NCBI GenBank assembly: GCA_011389815.1 | Contig: JAABTP010000027.1 | Location: 1 to 36,616, forward strand | Source of the DNA: Desulfobulbaceae bacterium | Lineage (GTDB): Bacteria > Desulfobacterota > Desulfobulbia > Desulfobulbales > Desulfobulbaceae | Reading direction: 5' to 3' | DNA: 36,616 bases | Shown: positions 7,757 to 14,477 of the stretch, in pieces | How positions within the stretch are numbered: position 1 is the first letter of the stretch | Layout of the letters: the number at the start of each line of letters is the position of its first letter | Made by a program: the position numbers and the translations under genes | The notes under the pieces: generated by a model | Seen by the model: the letters and a program-made list of their open reading frames with translations, nothing else | Told to the model about the DNA's origin: nothing | Database searches by the model: none

Positions 7757-8974
7757 CTATTTACGGAAAAAAATAATCAGCCCTTCAGCAACACGCCGGA
7801 TGTATAACCAGGGCAAAAAAAGCTTGTTTTCTTTGTGATAACGCCAGAGCATAAACTTTGGTGGGGGAAAAAAATTTTGCACAACATACAACAAACGCTT
7901 CTGCCAGGTGGACAAGCCCTGAAGTTCAAGCAATGCCTGTTTTTTAACACCATCATTTCTGCTGCTTCCTAAAAGATGGGCAAAGGCCTCCTGAGTGTTT
8001 CCAGAGGTGTTTTTTTCGTACAGGATAGTCTGGAGGCTTTCAGGGCAGACCGTGCCAAACCAGTACTGCGCTGTTTTTAGGGCATCAACACAAAGTGAAA
8101 TAATCTGAAGTTCTTTAATCCGCTGAGAAAACCGCATGCCCTCTTGTTCTGTCAAGGCCTGAAACAGCAAATGAATATCATACAACCAGATCAACCGATC
8201 ACCGCTATGGGAAAAATGACCGGCCCGATGAAAGCAGGCAAAGATTAACGCATCAACCTTAGTCAAGGTGTGGGCATTTTCTCCCAAAATTGGAATAGCC
8301 TCAGCTTGTTCAAAAATTTTTCCGTTAGCAAACTCCTGACTGAACTGACGATTGCAATTACTCACCTGCCAGTGAATATCATAGCAGCATCTTATCCCTT
8401 GCTCGCTTTTTCGGGCATAACTCATCTGGGTGTTGATATAATCCACCTGTGCTTCATGAAGAGGAGCATAACCTGATTCCTGCATCAGGCTCGCTGTTTT
8501 TTCACGATCTTGTGCCAGGATAAGCAGGTCAGTATCACATCTCGGGCGCAGGCCAGGTTCTGGATACAGGATATAGGATAACGGCGTCCCTTTCAGGAGA
8601 AGTGGGTTGATACCACGGTCTGCAAAAGTGGCCAGCAACTGTCGAAGATCCAGTTCAGTGACCATTTCAACGGCACTCTGCTGTAAAGATAACTCTCTCA
8701 GTCGCTGAACAAGAGATTGCGGCCAAGTGGTTCCTGGCTCTCCTGCTACTTTCCGAAACAGAAGCGGTGCCATTCCCTGAGTGACAACGTCCTGAAAAAA
8801 AATCTCCTCTGAAAACGTTTCTTGAGCAGTTTCATGAACAGGCCAATGCACTGTCTCTTCACAAAATACCCGGCGCAAGAGTTCACCACTCTCTGGATGC
8901 AATCCCCGAACAGTCACCCTTCTTTTCTCCTCCGAGCTAGGCCTGCTCAATTTTTTCTGCTTATAACCTTTCAT
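7757..8974 (-). CDS. Nucleotidyltransferase family protein (NTP_transf_5-like)
   Basis: A 405-residue protein of the uncharacterised nucleotidyltransferase family often found in exopolysaccharide clusters. The core reads INPLLLKGTPLSYILYPEPG and then RCDTDLLI, the latter carrying the acidic pair expected in a polymerase-beta-type active site (D.D). A later block with YDIHWQVSN supplies a further acidic residue. No membrane segments are seen. It is the first gene of the operon 8974-3912. The start is uncertain: the ATG at 8974 has no convincing Shine-Dalgarno. Its likely role is sugar or glycerol transfer in surface polysaccharide synthesis, from family association only. Confidence 0.75.
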   Translation of the reverse strand: MKGYKQKKLSRPSSEEKRRVTVRGLHPESGELLRRVFCEETVHWPVHETAQETFSEEIFFQDVVTQGMAPLLFRKVAGEPGTTWPQSLVQRLRELSLQQSAVEMVTELDLRQLLATFADRGINPLLLKGTPLSYILYPEPGLRPRCDTDLLILAQDREKTASLMQESGYAPLHEAQVDYINTQMSYARKSEQGIRCCYDIHWQVSNCNRQFSQEFANGKIFEQAEAIPILGENAHTLTKVDALIFACFHRAGHFSHSGDRLIWLYDIHLLFQALTEQEGMRFSQRIKELQIISLCVDALKTAQYWFGTVCPESLQTILYEKNTSGNTQEAFAHLLGSSRNDGVKKQALLELQGLSTWQKRLLYVVQNFFPPPKFMLWRYHKENKLFLPWLYIRRVAEGLIIFFRK

Positions 8975-9068
8975 ATACCCAAGCAGTATACTGTATCCCG
9001 CAGATGACTCAAGATATTTCCCCAGAGACTGAGAGTACGTTCTTTTTCAGAACAAAAAACGGTATTCC

Positions 9069-9097
9069 TTGAACCCTCCTGCGCAGTGTTATATACT
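9069..9097 (+). promoter_or_regulatory. Sigma70-type promoter upstream of valS
   Basis: TTGAAC and TATACT are separated by exactly 17 bases, pointing toward valS. The transcript would have a leader of about 130 bases. Within it, 9150-9182 can form an imperfect hairpin with outer stem ATTGCT/AGCAAT. I see no T-box or leader peptide with valine codons. Confidence 0.6.
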
Positions 9098-9232
9098 AGC
9101 TGCTTTACATTTACTTGACATTATCCTCAATTTTTCCTCATTCGTAATCATTGCTAATGAGGCATTGAGCCATTTGAGCAATCTTCATGTTTCGTTATCC
9201 CTCCCCAAGAGAAGGGATCGGAGTTACCTATT

Positions 9233-11926
9233 ATGACAGAAAAAAATATCCCGGCACAGCCTTCCGCCAAATACGATTTGCCCAAAGCCTACGAGTTTGA
9301 GGAAGCCGAACAACGCTGGTACGAATACTGGTTGGAACATAAAACCTTTAGCGCGGAAATGGCAGAGGGTAAGGATGCTTTCTCCATCGTTATTCCCCCG
9401 CCCAATGTCACCGGCGTGCTCCATATTGGCCATGCCCTGAACAACACCCTGCAGGATCTGCTGACCCGGTATCACCGGATGAAGGGCGACAACACCCTCT
9501 GGGTGCCAGGTACAGACCACGCCGGTATTGCCACCCAAAACGTGGTGGAACGCCAGCTGGCCACAGAAAAAATGACTCGTCATGATCTGGGCCGGGATAA
9601 ATTCATCGAACGCGTTTGGCAATGGAAAACCGATAAAGGCGGCACCATTATCAATCAGCTCAAACGGATGGGAGCCTCCTGCGATTGGGATCGGGAGCGT
9701 TTTACGATGGATGAGGGCTTATCCAAAGCCGTGCGCGAGGTCTTTGTCCGTCTCTATGATGAAGGGTTGATCTACAAGGGCGATTATATCGTCAACTGGT
9801 GCCCGCGCTGTCATACCGCCTTGGCTGATGATGAGGTGGAACATGATCCCACCAAGGGCAAACTTTATCATCTCCGCTATCCCTATGCGGACGGGTCTGG
9901 ATCTGTGATCATCGCCACGACCCGGCCGGAGACCATGCTCGGCGATACAGCCGTGGCTGTCCATCCAGATGACGAACGCTATGCCGGCCTTCAGGAGATC
10001 GGTATTCGTCTGCCTATTGTTGATCGGGTTATCCCGGTGGTTCTAGATCATCATGTCCAACGGGAGTTCGGAACCGGTGCCCTCAAGGTCACGCCTGCCC
10101 ATGACCGGGACGACTACGAGATCGGTCTGCGCCATAATTTGGAACGAATTAAGATCATGGATGACCACGGCATCATGAATGATCAGGCTGGCAAGTATGC
10201 TGGTATGGATCGTTTTGCCTGCCGTGAGCAGATCGTCAAGGATCTGAATGAGATGAGTTTTCTTGACAAGATCGAAGACTATGACCATGCTGTGGGTAAG
10301 TGCTACCGCTGCGCCACCGTGGTTGAGCCCACCACCTCCAAGCAATGGTTTGTCTCGGTACGGCCCTTGGCGGACAAGGCTGTGGCGGCGGTGCGGGAGG
10401 AACGAATCAAGCTCTACCCGGATACCTGGTACAATACCTTTTACTCCTGGATGGACAATATCCGCGACTGGTGTATCTCCCGTCAGATCTGGTGGGGACA
10501 TCGTATCCCGGCCTGGACCTGTAAGGAATGCGGCAAACTCATAGTAGCCCTAGAGGCACCGGATGCCTGTCTTATCTGCGGCAGTTCGGATCTTGAGCAG
10601 GAAACCGATGTCCTGGACACCTGGTTTTCCTCAGCCCTGTGGCCCTTTTCCACTCTGGGCTGGCCTGAACAAACTAAGGAGCTCGCCACCTTCTACCCCA
10701 CCTCAGTCCTGATCACCAGCTTTGATATCCTCTTCTTCTGGGTGGCCCGGATGATGATGATGGGCCTACACTTTATGGACGAAGTTCCTTTCCGGGATGT
10801 CTATCTCCATGCTCTGGTGCGGGATAAGCACGGTAAGAAGATGTCCAAATCCACCGGTAACGTGATTGATCCCGTGGATACGATTGCCCAGTACGGAACT
10901 GATGCCTTCCGCTTCACCCTGACCGCCTTTGCCGCCCAAGGGCGCGAAATCAAGATGGACGAGGAGCGCATTGACGGCTACCGCCGCTTTATCAATAAGC
11001 TCTGGAATGCAGCCCGTTTTGCTCAGATGCACATCAAAAACAGCGATCCGGGGATTGTCGCCGCAGCAGATAAACCTGTTGACCTCGCCCTGCCCCACCG
11101 TTGGATACTCAGTCGCACGGATGCGACCATCCGCGACGTGCGCAAGGCCCTGGACGGTTACGATTTCAACCTGATTGCCTCAGCTCTTTATCAATTTACC
11201 TGGCATGAATTCTGCGACTGGTATGTGGAGTGGATCAAGAGGGATCTGTTCTCTGATGATGAGACCAAACGCGAGCAGGCCAGAGGGGTACTCCTCTGCG
11301 TGTTGGAAAACATCCTGAAAATGCTCCATCCTATCTGTCCCTTTGTGACCGAGGAGATCTGGAGTCAGCTGCCCGGTGAGCGCGGTACAGTTATGCTGGA
11401 GCCTTTCCCGGAGGCCAACCCAGCCTGGCAGGATGCCGAGGCAGAACAGTCCATGCAGCTCTTGATGGATGTCATTTCAGCCGTTCGTACTATCCGCTCT
11501 GAGGCGGATGTACATCCCACAATGAAAGTACAGGCCTCGGTGATCTGTGCTGATGCGGCGCAACGGGAACTGCTCAGTTCCTTCAGCGATGCGCTCGGCT
11601 CCATGACCCGCGCTGAATCGTTGGAGATCATGGAGTCCGGCACAGTACCGGACGATGCCGGACATGTCCTCACCGACAGCGGGGTGGAGGTCTTTGTGCC
11701 GCTCAAGGATCTGATTGACGTGGAAGCGGAGCTGGACAAACTGGCCCGTGAACGCAAGAAGATTGAGCAGGAGCTGAAGCGGGTGCAGGGTAAACTGGGC
11801 AACGAGAAGTTCCTGAATAATGCTCCGGCAGCGGTGGTGGACAAGGAACGGGCCAAACAGGAGGAGCTGGAGACTCGATTGGCGAAGAATGAGGAGTCCA
11901 AGGCGAGATTGATGAAACTCGGCTAA
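9233..11926 (+). CDS. valS: Valine--tRNA ligase
   Basis: An 897-residue class Ia aminoacyl-tRNA synthetase that charges tRNA-Val with valine and edits mischarged threonine. The HIGH motif is at residues 64-67 (PPNVTGVLHIGHALN) and KMSKS at 536-540. The CP1 editing domain is recognised by TTRPETMLGDTAVAV. Zinc-ribbon-like cysteine pairs occur at WTCKECG and CLICGSSD. The C-terminal coiled-coil tRNA-binding arm (LKDLIDVEAELDKLAREREK-like) is complete. GGAG sits 9 bases before the ATG. The gene is monocistronic, with its own promoter and a strong terminator. Confidence 0.97.
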   Translation: MTEKNIPAQPSAKYDLPKAYEFEEAEQRWYEYWLEHKTFSAEMAEGKDAFSIVIPPPNVTGVLHIGHALNNTLQDLLTRYHRMKGDNTLWVPGTDHAGIATQNVVERQLATEKMTRHDLGRDKFIERVWQWKTDKGGTIINQLKRMGASCDWDRERFTMDEGLSKAVREVFVRLYDEGLIYKGDYIVNWCPRCHTALADDEVEHDPTKGKLYHLRYPYADGSGSVIIATTRPETMLGDTAVAVHPDDERYAGLQEIGIRLPIVDRVIPVVLDHHVQREFGTGALKVTPAHDRDDYEIGLRHNLERIKIMDDHGIMNDQAGKYAGMDRFACREQIVKDLNEMSFLDKIEDYDHAVGKCYRCATVVEPTTSKQWFVSVRPLADKAVAAVREERIKLYPDTWYNTFYSWMDNIRDWCISRQIWWGHRIPAWTCKECGKLIVALEAPDACLICGSSDLEQETDVLDTWFSSALWPFSTLGWPEQTKELATFYPTSVLITSFDILFFWVARMMMMGLHFMDEVPFRDVYLHALVRDKHGKKMSKSTGNVIDPVDTIAQYGTDAFRFTLTAFAAQGREIKMDEERIDGYRRFINKLWNAARFAQMHIKNSDPGIVAAADKPVDLALPHRWILSRTDATIRDVRKALDGYDFNLIASALYQFTWHEFCDWYVEWIKRDLFSDDETKREQARGVLLCVLENILKMLHPICPFVTEEIWSQLPGERGTVMLEPFPEANPAWQDAEAEQSMQLLMDVISAVRTIRSEADVHPTMKVQASVICADAAQRELLSSFSDALGSMTRAESLEIMESGTVPDDAGHVLTDSGVEVFVPLKDLIDVEAELDKLARERKKIEQELKRVQGKLGNEKFLNNAPAAVVDKERAKQEELETRLAKNEESKARLMKLG

Positions 11927-11945
11927 CGAGCCGTCAGTTAAAAAG

Positions 11946-11980
11946 AGCTCCCCTGATTTTAATCAGCGGGGGCTTTTTTA
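11946..11980 (+). terminator. Rho-independent terminator of valS
   Basis: A stem formed by AGCtCCCCTGATT and AATCAGcGGGGGCT, with a loop of two or three bases, is followed by a run of seven T. It lies 20 bases after the valS stop codon. Confidence 0.9.
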
Positions 11981-12162
11981 ATTTGCACTCATACACCATT
12001 CCCCCAAAAAAAAGATATCTAGATATTGCCTGCAAACGCTGTTGGTTACCTCACAAAAGCCTAAAAAGGTTCAGCAATCGACAAAAAAGCTTAAAATAAA
12101 AAAGGATGGAAGTCCTGATTCGGTAGGCAGGGCATGTAGAAAAAACGGGGAGGAAAACCGTT

Positions 12163-12200
12163 GAAAAAATAAAGGGCAGACGAGAAACTGTCTGCCCTTA
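12163..12200 (-). terminator. Rho-independent terminator of the cytochrome c gene
   Basis: On the minus strand a perfect 10-bp stem (AAGGGCAGAC/GTCTGCCCTT, 8-base loop, 12172-12199) is followed by TTATTTTTT. It lies about 65 bases after the cytochrome stop. A second weaker ACGG/CCGT hairpin with a T run follows at about 12138-12162. The stem sequence GGGCAGAC/GTCTGCCC is identical to one half of the repeat at 3854-3875. The remaining bases between 11981 and 12263 hold no gene that I can see. Confidence 0.8.
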
Positions 12201-12263
12201 GGCGTGTTGAATGCATGAACGAACACATATCAAACACGGTATGTTATAAACTACAGGAAAAAA

Positions 12264-12614
12264 CTACTCCGCTGCTGCTGGAGCTTCTTCTTCTTCTGCT
12301 GGAGCTGCCTGAGTCTTAATCCACTCAGCCATTGCCAAAGCATCTTCGTCGCTCACATTAGCCTGAGGAGGCATTGGCATAGCTATCCCCTCATACTTTT
12401 CACTTTTACCGCCTTCTTTGATGAATTTGGCCAAATCTTCTGCTGAAGTGTCAGCATTTGCTTTTGCAATATCTGCTACACTCGGGCCCATAGCCTTTTC
12501 GGCCATTTTATGACAGACCATGCAGTTATTACTTTTTAAAAGTTCTTCACTTGCAAAAGCAGAACCAGCAACCAGCAGAGATGCAACAGTAAGGGCAACG
12601 ACACATGACTTCAT
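12264..12614 (-). CDS. Periplasmic class I monohaem cytochrome c (c551/c552-like)
   Basis: A 116-residue exported electron carrier. The signal peptide (residues 1-21, VVALTVASLLVAGSAFA) is followed by a single haem-binding site CMVCH (residues 31-35). The distal ligand is most likely Met81 in the PMPP loop, as in cytochrome c551. The mature domain of about 80 residues is the usual c551 length. It ends in an added Ala/Pro/Glu tail (APAEEEEAPAAAE), which gives the protein an acidic end. I chose the ATG at 12614 because GAAGGAG lies 8 bases upstream and the signal peptide starts there; the open frame reaches 12662 without support. It probably shuttles electrons in the periplasm. Confidence 0.9.
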   Translation of the reverse strand: MKSCVVALTVASLLVAGSAFASEELLKSNNCMVCHKMAEKAMGPSVADIAKANADTSAEDLAKFIKEGGKSEKYEGIAMPMPPQANVSDEDALAMAEWIKTQAAPAEEEEAPAAAE

Positions 12615-12754
12615 GATTTTCTCCTTCTTAAATTGAGATAAGTTAAAATATACAACCTGCAATATAAAATCAGCCCTTCACAGCTCTTTTTATGAGATAC
12701 CTTTCCTGGAGGCTCATTTTAACTGAGGGGCATAAATTTCCGAGTAATATTTCT

Positions 12755-12818
12755 AAGTAACATATGATGTGTACGTCGCTGTTACTTCGAGGTTTGGCCC
12801 CGGTCACAGACCGTGGGG
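12755..12818. other. Structured non-coding stretch upstream of the cytochrome gene
   Basis: The 389 bases between the cytochrome start and the trmH-like stop hold no gene. Two inverted repeats stand out: AAGTAAC/GTTACTT (12755-12761 and 12781-12787) and a GC-rich hairpin with CCCCGGTC, loop ACA and GACC then GGGG after a two-base bulge (12798-12818). They could be part of a long leader of the cytochrome mRNA or a small RNA. I checked the minus-strand version against the c-di-GMP-I riboswitch pattern; it shares only short fragments and does not fit. Confidence 0.35.
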
Positions 12819-13003
12819 AACGCTTTTAATGAACTCTAGAGGATTAATACATACTTACCCTATAGTCAAGTAAAAAAAGCAGCCTCCTATTTCACCAAGC
12901 TCAATCGTAGCCACTCATAAAATGAAAGCGTAAGAACACCTGGACGCACCAACAAACTCTATCAAGCTGAAAAAACGTTTTTTTTGAGTCACTATTTGTT
13001 TTT

Positions 13004-13603
13004 TTACCTTCCACCTGTTTCTGGACAGAAATTCACTCCAGCCTCTTTTTGTGGCAGCCCCTCAGAGATTGGCCTACCGTACTGCCGAATGTACTCATAC
13101 ATCACAATAGACGCCGCTACACTGACGTTCAGGCTCTGGACATGCCCCCATTGCGGAATTGAGATCGTTTCAATATCGGGATACATTGATTTATCAAAAC
13201 TGATACCAAACTCCTCGTGTCCCATGACAAAGGCTGATTTCTTTGCCAACGAGCAACTTCCCAGCAACTTGGAACGACCAGGTTCAAACACAGTACACAC
13301 ATATCTCTTTTCTTTTAGGTACTGATAACAGGAAGAAAAATCTTCATGATGATAAAACGGCACCCAGCGCACAGAGCCCTTAGCTGAATCTGGATTAAAT
13401 GCACTTACCCCCACCAGATGAATCTCACGGGCTCCAAAGGCATCTGCTGTTCTAAAAATCTTACCGATATTAAAATCCGGTTTAAGTCCATCCAATACAA
13501 GGATGTACTCATGCACCCCAGGAGTTGCACTGATAAGGTTTTTTCGTCGTACCTGTTCATAACGGACTGCAATGTCAAATCGTTTATTATAGCGTCGCGC
13601 CAT
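13004..13603 (-). CDS. TrmH/SpoU family RNA methyltransferase
   Basis: A 199-residue SPOUT-class enzyme that probably 2'-O-methylates a tRNA or rRNA ribose with SAM. The three SpoU motifs are present: NIGKIFRTADAFGA with Asn45 and Arg51, FVMGHEEFGIS, and ISIPQWGHVQSLNVSVAAS, which forms the SAM-binding knot. The length is that of a minimal single-domain SpoU protein (TrmL/TrmH range) and there is no RNA-binding extension beyond the basic N-terminus. A strong ribosome binding site (GGAGGAG) precedes the ATG at 13603. The substrate position cannot be deduced. Confidence 0.88.
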   Translation of the reverse strand: MARRYNKRFDIAVRYEQVRRKNLISATPGVHEYILVLDGLKPDFNIGKIFRTADAFGAREIHLVGVSAFNPDSAKGSVRWVPFYHHEDFSSCYQYLKEKRYVCTVFEPGRSKLLGSCSLAKKSAFVMGHEEFGISFDKSMYPDIETISIPQWGHVQSLNVSVAASIVMYEYIRQYGRPISEGLPQKEAGVNFCPETGGR

Positions 13604-13768
13604 ACTTCATTCTTCTCCTCCGGCCATTTTTTATTCTAAGCCGGGTCATTGATAAAAAATATTCATGCCAAAATTTTTGACTCGTTTCTAAAACCCATGC
13701 AATTTACCATTTCTTCAAACTTCCCAAATAGTTTTTTTCTTCCTTCTCGTCTCTTTTGCAGAACTACA

Positions 13769-13797
13769 GTTGTTCTTTTTGCCGACACGTTGTACTC
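13769..13797 (+). promoter_or_regulatory. Possible sigma70 promoter of the TSCPD gene
   Basis: TTGTTC and TACTCT are spaced by 17 bases and end 45 bases before the GTG start at 13843. The match is moderate and there is no competing candidate in the gap. Confidence 0.4.
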
Positions 13798-13842
13798 TAA
13801 GAAAGAAAGTCTAATTAACAGAGTGAGTTCAAAGGAGGCCAT

Positions 13843-14388
13843 GTGGATGTAGAAAAAATATTATCCCCCTGCTGTCAATTATGTGGAGCCGAAGAACCAA
13901 CAGTAGGAATATTCGAATTTCAGGCATGTTCAGCCTGTTGCTCTCTTGTAGAAGCACTTAAAAACAATCCTGCTCTTGTAGAAAAGATATTACCACACAT
14001 CCATAATTATAATACCCTCGACTCCGCCAACGGAACTTTTGTAACCAAGGCCGCAGACCCGGTACTCTCTGATGTATTGGACGGTAAACGCTACCGAACC
14101 ATTGATCGTGATCATAATAAATGGTACCTCTCGGTCAGTGAAGTTGATGGTCAGCCAGTGGAAGTCTTTGCCTCAACAGCCTTTGATCGTGACCATGAGT
14201 TACAATCGCGTATATCAAACCTCACAACAATAACCCGGCTAATATCCTTGATTCTTCGCCATATCTTCCTGGGAGAGAAAATAACCCTGGAAAAATGCCT
14301 GAAACAAATTCAACGAAGTTCTCGTAATAAGAACGACCTGCCAGACATGTTGTATCGTGTTTTGAATCGTTACACCAAAGCCACATAA
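13843..14388 (+). CDS. Zinc-ribbon protein with stand-alone TSCPD-like domain
   Basis: A 181-residue soluble protein. The N-terminus has two cysteine pairs (CCQLCG and CSACC) that should bind zinc. The C-terminal half matches the TSCPD domain known from the end of B12-dependent ribonucleotide reductases: VLDGKRYRT, then GQPVEVFAST, then TRLISLILRH, then KITLEKCLKQI, then DLPDMLYRVLNRY. No reductase gene is nearby, so this is a stand-alone version; its role is unknown and may be regulatory or nucleic-acid/nucleotide binding. The start is GTG at 13843, 4 bases after AAGGAGG; an ATG at 13841 in another frame stops after three codons. It lies 89 bases upstream of the GGDEF/EAL gene, same strand, likely one operon. 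Confidence 0.72.
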   Translation: MDVEKILSPCCQLCGAEEPTVGIFEFQACSACCSLVEALKNNPALVEKILPHIHNYNTLDSANGTFVTKAADPVLSDVLDGKRYRTIDRDHNKWYLSVSEVDGQPVEVFASTAFDRDHELQSRISNLTTITRLISLILRHIFLGEKITLEKCLKQIQRSSRNKNDLPDMLYRVLNRYTKAT

Positions 14389-14477
14389 CGCCAACTCCTC
14401 TTGCGCCCAAAAACTGACCACAACATTTACAATGGCACAAGATTTTTTTGACAAAAAACAAGTAACGTACGTTCCCC

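Noticed and set aside
9150-9182. Attenuator or T-box in the valS leader
   Set aside because: Only an imperfect hairpin is present; no valine-rich leader peptide, no T-box core and no terminator ahead of the start.
12755-12818. c-di-GMP-I riboswitch on the minus strand
   Set aside because: Short similarities such as CAAACC and GACG occur, but the paired elements and spacing of the riboswitch are absent.
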